Shown one piece after another: positions 1 through 5,393 of a stretch of 7,281 bases of DNA (position 1 is its first letter; each line of letters starts with the position of its first letter). The DNA is taken from assembly GCA_018383835.1 (NCBI GenBank), contig JAHAWR010000077.1, positions 1-7,281 on the forward strand, in the 5' to 3' direction. Source of the stretch: Candidatus Jordarchaeia archaeon (GTDB lineage: Archaea; Asgardarchaeota; Jordiarchaeia; Jordiarchaeales; Freyrarchaeaceae). Made by a program: the position numbers and the translations under genes. The notes beneath the pieces are model-generated. The model was not told the DNA's origin and did no database searches. It saw nothing but the letters and a program-made list of their open reading frames with translations.

Positions 1-344
1 GTTTCCCGAGGCGATAGGGGGAACCGGAATCCGGGGTGGACGACTACGACCTCGGCTTCGACAGCATGGGCTGCCTCCATCGCCTTCAGGGTAACGCTGA
101 CGGACGCCTCCTTTAACTCTTCGTAGAAGTTCGAAATGTCGACGAACGTCGGAACGTGGGCGAGCATCACGAGGTTACCTGACGAGAGAACGTCCACTAG
201 CTCCCTCCTCTTGGCGATCACCTGGGCAGGAATAGAGGAGGGATACTCTATCGCCAGCTCAAACCCGTCGAAGCCATTCTCCACCGCGAAACGAGCCTCG
301 TCAATGGGGTCAAGGAACGTGATGTTCTCCATACAAACCTTCAC
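1..344 (-). CDS. Sugar phosphate isomerase/epimerase-like TIM-barrel protein, 5' part (runs off the window)
   Basis: Reading the minus strand gives about 114 residues that continue past the window edge. The protein opens with VKVCMENITFLDP, continues with a (V/A)ENGFDGFELAIEYPS segment and reaches EVVVVHPGF near residue 100. This is the pattern of the xylose isomerase-like/AP endonuclease family 2 TIM barrel: the early strand ends in a 'gf.g.El' motif and a later strand carries HPG, whose His commonly helps bind a divalent metal. Members isomerise or epimerise sugars, inosose or hydroxypyruvate, and some are endonuclease IV-like; the substrate cannot be told from this fragment. I chose the GTG at 344 because a GAGGTG ribosome site (359-354) lies 9 nt upstream. 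GTG 353 and ATG 332 are in-frame alternatives. The gene is downstream of the amidase on the same strand but appears to have its own TATA box, so it need not be in one operon. Confidence 0.7.
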   Translation of the reverse strand, partial: MKVCMENITFLDPIDEARFAVENGFDGFELAIEYPSSIPAQVIAKRRELVDVLSSGNLVMLAHVPTFVDISNFYEELKEASVSVTLKAMEAAHAVEAEVVVVHPGFRFPLSPRE

Positions 345-387
345 GTAGCACACCACCTCACACACCTAATGGAACGTTCCCCCTCCA

Positions 388-398
388 GCATAAAAGCC
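388..398 (-). promoter_or_regulatory. Putative archaeal TATA box for the TIM-barrel gene
   Basis: On the minus strand this reads GGCTTTTATGC, a TATA-like box about 45 nt upstream of the GTG at 344. With the usual archaeal offset of about 25 nt the transcript would start near 365, giving a leader of roughly 20 nt that just contains the GAGGTG ribosome site. Placement is by eye. Confidence 0.4.
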
Positions 399-403
399 TT
401 CTG

Positions 404-409
404 AAAAAA
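404..409 (-). terminator. T-run terminator after the amidase gene
   Basis: The minus strand reads CGTTTTTTC about 50 nt beyond the amidase stop codon, preceded by a long pyrimidine-rich tract (410-440). Archaeal RNA polymerase commonly terminates at such T-runs without a strong hairpin. It lies just before the TATA box of the next gene, which fits a transcript boundary. Confidence 0.4.
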
Positions 410-456
410 CGAGAAAAGAGAGGGGAAGAAAAGTGAGAAGAGGGAGTTAAATAGAG

Positions 457-1842
457 TTATAGTGGGGGTTTCTTGTCACGCCACGGGTTGACTTTTTCGA
501 ATGCTCTCGATGCTTGGAGTACTCCGAGGTCGTCGTGTCTTCTGCCGACTATCTGGAGCCCCACGGGTAGTCCGTTCTTTGTGAATCCACACGGAATTGA
601 GGCTGCCGGCTGCCCTGTGAAGTTGAAGGGGTATGTGAAGGGCATCCACCCTAATGGTCCGACGGGGGTTCCGGCGATCTCTGTTGGCCCCATTCCCTCC
701 TCGAGCTTGAAGGCTGGCACTGCCGTTGTGGGCGTCAGCAGGAAGTCGTACTTCTCAAATATCTTCCTGACAGAGTCCCATAGCTCCTCCCTCCTGACGC
801 GCACCTTAATGTAGTCCCTGAAGGATAGCGTGTCGGCGAGTGGGAGGAAGCTGAGGTAGAGAGGGTAGGCGACACTCTTCCACTCCTCCAGTCTGTCTCC
901 AATCATCGCTACTACTTCTGCCACCACTAAAGTGACCATCTCGCCCTCTAGATTTGGTATGTCAACTTTGACTTCTTCAACCTCTGCGCCCGATTTCTCG
1001 AAGGATGAGGCTGCACGCCTAGTCAGCTCCTCGACCTCAGGTTCTACTGTTGCGTAGCCCAAGTTGGGAGAGTAGGCGAACCTTTTGCCCTCAACGCCCT
1101 CATCCAGCCTTTCAAGGTAGCTGAAGCCGACCGCGGGAAGCGATAACCTGTCGCGTTCGTCTGGCCCAGATATGACGTCCATCACTAGGGCGGCGTCGGC
1201 AACCGTCCTCGTTATGGGCCCATTGGAAACCATATCGAGGAACACGGGTATGTCGTGGCAGCTTGGGACGCGCCCGAGGGAGGGTTTGAACCCGTAGACT
1301 CCGCAAAGCGCGGACGGTATCCTTATTGATCCGCCTCCATCATTCCCTATGGCGACCGGGCATATCCCTGACGCCACTGCAGCCGCCGCTCCGCCGCTTG
1401 ACCCGCCGGGCGTCCTCTCAAGATCCCAAGGGTTTCTGGTAGCCCCGAACAGGAGGTTGTCGGTTATCGGAATTAGTGCGAACTCCGGGAGGTTGGTCTT
1501 TCCAAGTATTATAGCGCCAGCCTCTTTTAGCCTCTCAACTAGTATCGCGTCCTCTTTTGGAACGAAGTTCTCGAACATCTTCGAGCCGAAGGTTGTCCTC
1601 ACGCCCTTCGTAAGTATGTTGTCCTTGATGGTTACGGGGACGCCGAACATGGGGCGCCTCACGCCTCTTTTAGCTTCCTCCTCAACCCTCTCAGCCTCCC
1701 GCCTAGCTTCCTCCTCGAGCAGGGTCACCACGGCGTTTATTTTTGGGTTGCACTCTCGAACCCTCTTAAGTACCGCCTCGACAACATCCACGGGGGAAAT
1801 CTCTCCAGCCGCTATGCCCCTAGAAAGCTCCACAGCACTCAT
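457..1842 (-). CDS. Amidase-signature family enzyme (GatA-like amidase)
   Basis: The protein has 461 residues counted from the ATG at 1842, a normal length for the family. The Ser-cisSer-Lys catalytic set is complete: Lys73 in VTIKDNI, cis-Ser148 in TPGGSSGGAAAA and nucleophile Ser172 in GNDGGGSIRIPSA. The 24-residue spacing of the two serines matches fatty acid amide hydrolase and malonamidase. These enzymes hydrolyse C-N amide bonds to acid plus ammonia. The C-terminus (FTYPFNFTGQPAASIPCGF, then GLPVGLQIVGRRHDD and a PWRDKKPP tail) resembles stand-alone amidases more than GatA of the tRNA amidotransferase, and no gatB or gatC is nearby, so I call a general amidase of unknown substrate. ATG 1842 has a GGGGAG ribosome site 9 nt upstream. 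The frame stays open to GTG 1890 (16 more residues), and the upstream ELCW residues also resemble some homologues, so a start at GTG 1890 or 1875 is possible. It is divergent from the crotonase gene. Confidence 0.88.
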   Translation of the reverse strand: MSAVELSRGIAAGEISPVDVVEAVLKRVRECNPKINAVVTLLEEEARREAERVEEEAKRGVRRPMFGVPVTIKDNILTKGVRTTFGSKMFENFVPKEDAILVERLKEAGAIILGKTNLPEFALIPITDNLLFGATRNPWDLERTPGGSSGGAAAAVASGICPVAIGNDGGGSIRIPSALCGVYGFKPSLGRVPSCHDIPVFLDMVSNGPITRTVADAALVMDVISGPDERDRLSLPAVGFSYLERLDEGVEGKRFAYSPNLGYATVEPEVEELTRRAASSFEKSGAEVEEVKVDIPNLEGEMVTLVVAEVVAMIGDRLEEWKSVAYPLYLSFLPLADTLSFRDYIKVRVRREELWDSVRKIFEKYDFLLTPTTAVPAFKLEEGMGPTEIAGTPVGPLGWMPFTYPFNFTGQPAASIPCGFTKNGLPVGLQIVGRRHDDLGVLQASRAFEKVNPWRDKKPPL

Positions 1843-1899
1843 CCAGCACAGCTCCCCACCAGGCAAAACAACCACCCCCAGAAAGATCACTCACCCAAC

Positions 1900-1914
1900 A
1901 CTTTAACTTTATTC
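1900..1914 (-). promoter_or_regulatory. Putative promoter (TATA region) of the amidase gene
   Basis: The minus strand reads AATAAAGTTAAAG here, two overlapping TATA-like cores. A start of transcription about 25 nt on would fall near 1876-1888, upstream of ATG 1842, and would exclude or barely permit the longest frame from GTG 1890. Placement is by eye. Confidence 0.35.
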
Positions 1915-1944
1915 CTGCAAGCGTAAAGCTCCCTGGAGACGAAC

Positions 1945-1953
1945 CTTTTAAAG
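1945..1953 (+). promoter_or_regulatory. Putative archaeal TATA box for the crotonase gene
   Basis: The symmetric CTTTTAAAG matches an archaeal TATA core and lies about 52 nt upstream of the chosen start. The predicted transcript start is near 1975, leaving a leader of about 25 nt that carries the strong ribosome site. It is back to back with the amidase promoter region. Confidence 0.45.
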
Positions 1954-1987
1954 AGGGAAAAGTCAAGTTTCAAGGTAGTTTTCCTTT

Positions 1988-1994
1988 AGGAGGG
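1988..1994 (+). promoter_or_regulatory. Shine-Dalgarno site AGGAGGG that decides the crotonase start
   Basis: A full AGGAGGG directly abuts ATG 1995 (no spacer) but sits 7 nt before GTG 2001 when measured from AGGAGG. The second spacing is normal for initiation, so GTG 2001 is preferred although ATG 1995 is two codons longer. Confidence 0.6.
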
Positions 1995-2000
1995 ATGCGT

Positions 2001-2825
2001 GTGGAGACGGTTCTTTACCGTAAAGACGGACACGTCGCCGTGATAACGATAAACAGGCCCGAAGTACACAACTGCATAGACCCTGAGACTAACTGGAGGC
2101 TCACTGAGGTGTGGCGCAGGTTCGCCGAGGACGGTGACGCGTGGGTTGCAATAATAACGGGGGCGGGAGACAAGGCCTTCTGCTCAGGAGCAGACCTCAA
2201 AAAGTGGCACAGCTACGTCTTGGAGCAGGGGGTAGGGTTTCCGAGGCGGAGCGCCTACTATGGGCCAGGTTTCGGTGGGCTGACCCGTGGCATACAGATA
2301 TTCAAGCCGGTCATAGCCGCAATAAATGGCATGTGCTACGCTGGGGGGCTGGAGCTTGCCCTAGCGGCAGACATAAGGATAGCCTCCGAGGACGCGCGCT
2401 TCGGCTTCCTGAACAGAAGGTGGAACGTTGGGCTGGGCGACGGCGGAACACAGAGGCTTTGGAGGGTAGTGGGGCTCGGGAGGGCACTCGAGCTCATCCT
2501 CACAGGCAAAGAGATAGACGCGTGGGAAGCATACAGGATAGGGCTGGTCAACGAGGTGGTGGCGAAGGAGAAGCTCATGGAGAGGGCGAAGGAGGTGGCT
2601 GACCTCATATGTAGCTACCCTCAGGGCTCGATCAGAACAGACAAGGAGGCTGTTGTAAGGGGGCTCGGGCTCCCGCTGGAGGACGGGTTGAGGCTGGAAA
2701 ACCTCCTCTTCTGGACTCTCCTCTTCAACAAGGACTTCTTTGAGGGGCCGAGGGCGTTCAGCGAGAAGAGGAAACCAAAGTACACTAATGAGTCGGAGAA
2801 ACTCGGGGAAGTGTTAAGAGTATAG
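2001..2825 (+). CDS. Enoyl-CoA hydratase/isomerase (crotonase) family protein
   Basis: The protein has 274 residues from GTG 2001 (276 from ATG 1995). Residue numbers here count from the ATG. The crotonase fold is clear: INRPEVHN near residue 20, first oxyanion-hole segment AFCSGADLK (61-69), second segment NGMCYAGGLELALAADI (111-127), then RFGFLNRRWNVGLGDGGTQR (135-154) and the VGLGRALELILTG helix. The first catalytic Glu of hydratases is kept as Glu120. The second (rat Glu164, in FGQPE) is replaced by Asn140, and an Asp149 stands in GDGGTQ where hydratases have GAGGTQ. By my alignment this Asp matches the Asp used by dienoyl-CoA isomerase. The RRW..GL.DGGT form is common in a crotonase subfamily without a firm function, so the reaction may be isomerisation, hydration or another acyl-CoA step. 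It is probably cytosolic. It has its own TATA box and a T-run terminator, so it appears monocistronic. Confidence 0.9.
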   Translation: METVLYRKDGHVAVITINRPEVHNCIDPETNWRLTEVWRRFAEDGDAWVAIITGAGDKAFCSGADLKKWHSYVLEQGVGFPRRSAYYGPGFGGLTRGIQIFKPVIAAINGMCYAGGLELALAADIRIASEDARFGFLNRRWNVGLGDGGTQRLWRVVGLGRALELILTGKEIDAWEAYRIGLVNEVVAKEKLMERAKEVADLICSYPQGSIRTDKEAVVRGLGLPLEDGLRLENLLFWTLLFNKDFFEGPRAFSEKRKPKYTNESEKLGEVLRV

Positions 2826-2896
2826 GGAGGTACCGTAGACGGCGGCGAAAAATGGCGGAGCCCGCTCCACGGCTATGCTCAGAATAATATTTCATC

Positions 2897-2903
2897 TTTT
2901 TTT
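2897..2903 (+). terminator. T-run terminator of the crotonase gene
   Basis: Seven T residues (CATCTTTTTTTGTG) follow the crotonase stop by about 70 nt. A short GGAG-cccg-CTCC hairpin lies upstream near 2857-2868. The T-run is the more convincing archaeal termination signal. Confidence 0.4.
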
Positions 2904-3327
2904 GTGAAAAAGTCTAGCAACCCGACGAGCCCCGCCCCCTGAGAACGTATAGTATGAAGTTAGTGAAAGCCATTTCGGGCTTGGAGCAGAACTGACCGTT
3001 TGGATGGCGCCGAGAGAAGCGAGATTCTAGTAGTTGGAAGCGGAGGCAAACGAGAGCTCCTAGAAAGAAAAGTGGGGTGGAGATAGGAGAGAAAAATGGT
3101 TGCATGAAAGGTACCTTAGTGGTTCCCTGAATAGATATTTTTGTGGGCTTTTGTCGCCTCTTTATGTAGGGGCTGCCGACGTGTACCCTGCCTCTGGCGG
3201 GAATGTGGAGGGCTGTAGCATCTGATGTGATGCTTTACCGTTGCCTCCCGAAGGCCCTTCGAAGGCATAAAGGGGGAAGGGGACGAAAACTTATGAATCA
3301 CGTAACGGTGAACGTGACACTAGCTGT

Positions 3328-3349
3328 CCTTCGCAGGGATCCCTGAAGG
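3328..3349. repeat. Inverted repeat around a perfect 12-bp palindrome
   Basis: The perfect palindrome CAGGGATCCCTG (3334-3345) is flanked by CCTT (3328-3331) and AAGG (3346-3349), which extend the symmetry across a 2-nt CG bulge. It lies 28 nt beyond the BKACE stop codon on that gene's downstream side. It could form a transcript-end hairpin with a GATC loop, or be a protein-binding site; neither is shown. Confidence 0.45.
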
Positions 3350-3376
3350 GAGAAGAAAGAAAGGAGGGGGTTCCTC

Positions 3377-4261
3377 TCATTTTTTCTTTATTCCGAGTAT
3401 TTTTCTTGCCTCGTCGGGTGTTGCTATTTCTCTTTGAAGTTCTCTCGCTATTCTCACGACTTTCTCCACGAGCTCTGCGTTGCTCTTAGCTAGGACCCCT
3501 CTTTCAATGTATATGTTGTCCTCCATGCCGACTCTGACGTGTCCTCCGAGTATTATTGCTGCGGCAGCCATCTCCATCTCGTACCTTCCAGGGGCGCAGA
3601 CCGACCAAGTCCAGTTGCTGGGTATTGATTCCACGCAGTATAGGAGCGTTTTCAGGTTGGGAGACATGCAGGAGAGCCCGTTGAACATGACGAACTGGAC
3701 GTGGAGAGGCTCCCTGAGGGAGCCTTCAGCCACAAGCTTTTTCGCCGCGTTGATCATCCCCGTGTCGTATATTTCGAGCTCCGGCTTGACGCCGTTCTCG
3801 TACATGTAGCCCGCCCACCTGACTATGGTGTTTATTGGGTTACCGAAGATCATGTCTCTCAGCTGAGGTATACCCATGTCCTCCCAGAGGTTTATGGAGC
3901 CCATGTTGAGGGAGCACATCTCCTGCCCGAAGGTTGTCCTCTCCTTCATCATATCATCCAGCTTCTCTGGGCTAACGAATCTCCCTCCGCCCGTGGTAAC
4001 GTTAATTATTATGTCTGAAGCTTCGCTCTCCCTGATCCCCTCGACGTACTTTTTCAGGGTTGGGTTGGGATCCGGCGCGGGGCCCCCTGTTTCAGGGTCT
4101 TTGGCGTGGAGGTGAACCACTGATGCCCCTGCCTTCCTGACCTGAACGGTCTCCTCAACCACCTCTTCGACAGTGCTGGGAACGTGGGGCGTCAGAAACT
4201 TTGAAACGTAGTCCCCGCCAGTTATTGCAGCCGTTATTATTAAAGGAGGCTTTTCAACCAC
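3377..4261 (-). CDS. BKACE / DUF849 family beta-keto acid cleavage enzyme
   Basis: The protein has 294 residues from GTG 4261. Characterised members, such as the lysine-fermentation 3-keto-5-aminohexanoate cleavage enzyme (Kce), condense a beta-keto acid with acetyl-CoA to give acetoacetate and a shortened acyl-CoA in a zinc-dependent TIM barrel. Family landmarks are all present: PLIITAAITGGD at the N-terminus, VVHLHAKDPETGG with metal ligands His50 and His52, NVTTGGG, EMCSLNMGSIN, ELEIYDTGM, and HVRVGMEDNIY carrying Arg243, the third metal ligand Glu247 and Asp248 (Kce Arg226, Glu230, Asp231), then EARKILGI near the end. The position aligning with Kce Glu14 is Asp17, which may reflect a different substrate. 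GTG 4261 is chosen because GGAGGAG (4273-4267) lies 5 nt upstream and the product then starts like its family; the frame extends to TTG 4291. The gene is divergent from the acetoacetate decarboxylase-like gene. The true beta-keto acid substrate is unknown. Confidence 0.92.
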   Translation of the reverse strand: MVEKPPLIITAAITGGDYVSKFLTPHVPSTVEEVVEETVQVRKAGASVVHLHAKDPETGGPAPDPNPTLKKYVEGIRESEASDIIINVTTGGGRFVSPEKLDDMMKERTTFGQEMCSLNMGSINLWEDMGIPQLRDMIFGNPINTIVRWAGYMYENGVKPELEIYDTGMINAAKKLVAEGSLREPLHVQFVMFNGLSCMSPNLKTLLYCVESIPSNWTWSVCAPGRYEMEMAAAAIILGGHVRVGMEDNIYIERGVLAKSNAELVEKVVRIARELQREIATPDEARKILGIKKK

Positions 4262-4266
4262 AATAT

Positions 4267-4273
4267 CTCCTCC
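4267..4273 (-). promoter_or_regulatory. Shine-Dalgarno site GGAGGAG fixing the BKACE start
   Basis: On the minus strand GGAGGAG is followed by ATATT and then GTG 4261, a spacing of 5 nt. This favours GTG 4261 over the in-frame TTG at 4291, which would place this ribosome site inside the coding region. Confidence 0.6.
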
Positions 4274-4302
4274 AACCAGCGTTGGAAGCAATAGTGGGAA
4301 AT

Positions 4303-4314
4303 GCGAATAAAAAA
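4303..4314 (-). promoter_or_regulatory. Putative TATA region of the BKACE gene
   Basis: The minus strand reads TTTTTTTATTCG, a T-rich TATA-like element about 45 nt upstream of GTG 4261. Transcription would start near 4283, giving a leader of about 20 nt that includes the ribosome site. Confidence 0.4.
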
Positions 4315-4458
4315 ATTGCTTTTTACTGTCGATTGCCCTAGGAGGCCTTTAGCTTACAACTGGCAGTTAACGCGGCTTCATCCTCTGTTTCTAGGCTGGA
4401 CTCGTTCAAGTGCGTTAAAAATCATCTTTGGCAGGCTATGGCTGCGTTTTTCGAAACT

Positions 4459-4467
4459 CTTAAAAAG
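4459..4467 (+). promoter_or_regulatory. Putative TATA box for the acetoacetate decarboxylase-like gene
   Basis: CTTAAAAAG, preceded by CGAAACT that could act as a BRE, lies about 50 nt before the ATG at 4514. The predicted transcript start is near 4488, giving a short leader containing a weak GGGTGG ribosome site (4504-4509). The box faces away from the BKACE promoter across a shared intergenic region. Confidence 0.45.
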
Positions 4468-4513
4468 TTCTTAATGGAAGTTTGTTTTCTGGAGAGCGTG
4501 TCTGGGTGGTTGG

Positions 4514-5365
4514 ATGGAGACTGCCGAATATTGGATTAAGAGGAGGGAAGCGGAAAAAAGAAACTTCTTTGAGGGAGTGAAACAGCAGGAGGCGGTGATT
4601 GCCGGTAAGAGGGGCAAGGTCCCGATATTCTACTACGACGCGCGAGCTGTAATGATGGTGCTACCGGCATCAGCCAGTAAGCTCCGGGAGGTACTGCCTG
4701 ACGTGTACGAGCCTGCGACACTAGTCCCCGGAGTCGGGCTGGTCGCCATATCAGCGTTCAACTATCGCAACACCGACATAGAACCCTACAACGAGCTCGC
4801 GGTAGCTATTATTCTGAAGCAGCCGCATGCTGGCAGTGTTCTAAGACAGCTTAGGAGGCGCGCGTTCCACGTCTACATACACTACCTTCCGGTGGACACC
4901 GAGATCGCGTTAAGGGGAGGGGTGGACTACTACAACTACCCGAAATTCATAGCGAAGTTCGAGTGGGTTGACAAAAACGGGGAAGTTGCTTGCAAGCTGA
5001 GCGAAAACGGGAGGCACATACTGACGGTGTCAGGAAAGAAGATTAACGCGACGATGAGCCAGATACTAAGGTTCTACACCTACCTCTACATGGATAAGCA
5101 GCCCCAGTGGACGGAGTTTAGGGTCAACGCCGAGCGGTACGCCACATCGTGGATGCCGGGAAGGGCGAAGCTGGAGCTTGGAGAACACCCGGTATCGCGG
5201 GAGTTGAAGAGGCTTCTAATCTCCACTAGGCCACTAATGTACATGTATTTGCCGAAAATGCAAGCGATACTCTATGGCCCAATGGTGCTGTCGCCACACC
5301 TCATGCTTGAACTCCTTAGAAGCGTCCCGAAGGAGGAGCTTAGAGCCCTTGTGAAGGAGGAATAA
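4514..5365 (+). CDS. Acetoacetate decarboxylase-superfamily protein
   Basis: The protein has 283 residues, longer than the 244 of the Clostridium decarboxylase. Matching landmarks are VPIFYYDARAVMM (Arg44, aligned to catalytic Arg29), NTDIEPYNELAVAI (Glu94, aligned to Glu76), HYLPVDTEIALRGG and DYYNYPKFIAKF, where Lys144 matches the Schiff-base Lys115. The neighbouring Lys116, which lowers the pKa of Lys115 in the clostridial enzyme, is Phe145 here. Classical members decarboxylate acetoacetate to acetone and CO2 through a lysine Schiff base, but related ADC-like proteins do aldolase-dehydratase or other Schiff-base chemistry, so the reaction is not certain. The divergent neighbour is a BKACE enzyme whose family product is acetoacetate, which supports a linked role. 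No signal peptide is seen. The C-terminus ends 28 bp from the stop of the convergent SCP2 gene. ATG 4514 is preceded by a modest GGGTGG site. Confidence 0.87.
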   Translation: METAEYWIKRREAEKRNFFEGVKQQEAVIAGKRGKVPIFYYDARAVMMVLPASASKLREVLPDVYEPATLVPGVGLVAISAFNYRNTDIEPYNELAVAIILKQPHAGSVLRQLRRRAFHVYIHYLPVDTEIALRGGVDYYNYPKFIAKFEWVDKNGEVACKLSENGRHILTVSGKKINATMSQILRFYTYLYMDKQPQWTEFRVNAERYATSWMPGRAKLELGEHPVSRELKRLLISTRPLMYMYLPKMQAILYGPMVLSPHLMLELLRSVPKEELRALVKEE

Positions 5366-5367
5366 AC

Positions 5368-5372
5368 AAAAA
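5368..5372 (-). terminator. Weak T-run after the SCP2 gene
   Basis: The minus strand reads ATTTTTGTTTATT just past the SCP2 stop codon, a short T-run that could end that transcript. It lies in the 28-bp gap between convergent genes, so any terminator here is necessarily compact. Confidence 0.25.
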
Positions 5373-5393
5373 TATGGTAAGCGGTGGGGAGCT

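Larger units (their letters stand above)
2826..3376. other. 551-base gap between convergent genes, no convincing gene
   Basis: I translated both strands and found only short frames without a plausible start or recognisable motif. The longest are 61-63 codons on the minus strand, with unnatural composition. The stretch contains the crotonase T-run (2897-2903). It also has a perfect AGCATC/GATGCT hairpin (3217-3234), a CCTTCGAAGG palindrome near 3257-3266, a TCACGT/ACGTGA inverted repeat with an 8-nt spacer (3298-3317) and the CAGGGATCCCTG palindrome (3334-3345). The right end on the minus strand, just past the BKACE stop, is a pyrimidine tract (3346-3370) that could end that transcript. No tRNA, SRP RNA, RNase P RNA or C/D-box pattern could be recognised. 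It may hold decayed sequence or an unannotated small RNA. Confidence 0.5.

Noticed and set aside
473..814. Plus-strand open frame opposite the amidase gene (also 1349-1906 plus and 1112-1306 minus)
   Set aside because: They overlap the well-supported amidase in other frames and have Ser/Pro/Thr-rich or Arg-rich shadow composition with no family motif.
2141..2602. Open frame of 153 codons inside the crotonase gene, and minus-strand frames at 2015-2200 and 2336-2608
   Set aside because: Gly/Arg-rich shadow translations of the crotonase coding sequence.
2920..3000. CTGA boxes suggesting a C/D-box guide RNA
   Set aside because: No acceptable RTGATGA C box at proper spacing was found.
2960..3090. 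Short plus-strand stretch reading SEILVVGSGG, resembling a Rossmann dinucleotide-binding loop
   Set aside because: The open frame is under 40 codons with no start, and flanking translation shows nothing else of such a fold; likely chance.
2914..3105. 63-codon minus-strand frame
   Set aside because: No recognisable motif, no good ribosome site, and no coding-like composition; kept only as part of the unassigned gap.
3116..3301. 61-codon minus-strand frame rich in His, Arg, Lys and Pro
   Set aside because: It crosses several inverted repeats and has no start context or family resemblance.
3293..3346. 17-codon frame MNHVTVNVTLAVLRRDP with a CATAAA box about 25 nt upstream (possible leaderless peptide)
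   Set aside because: Too short to support by sequence alone, and it overlaps the palindrome.
3480..4115. Plus-strand frames (3480-3809, 3701-4018, 3876-4115) opposite the BKACE gene
   Set aside because: Antisense shadows of a gene with full family motifs.
4536..4721. Minus-strand 61-codon frame opposite the acetoacetate decarboxylase-like gene
   Set aside because: It lies wholly within that gene's coding sequence and shows no motif.
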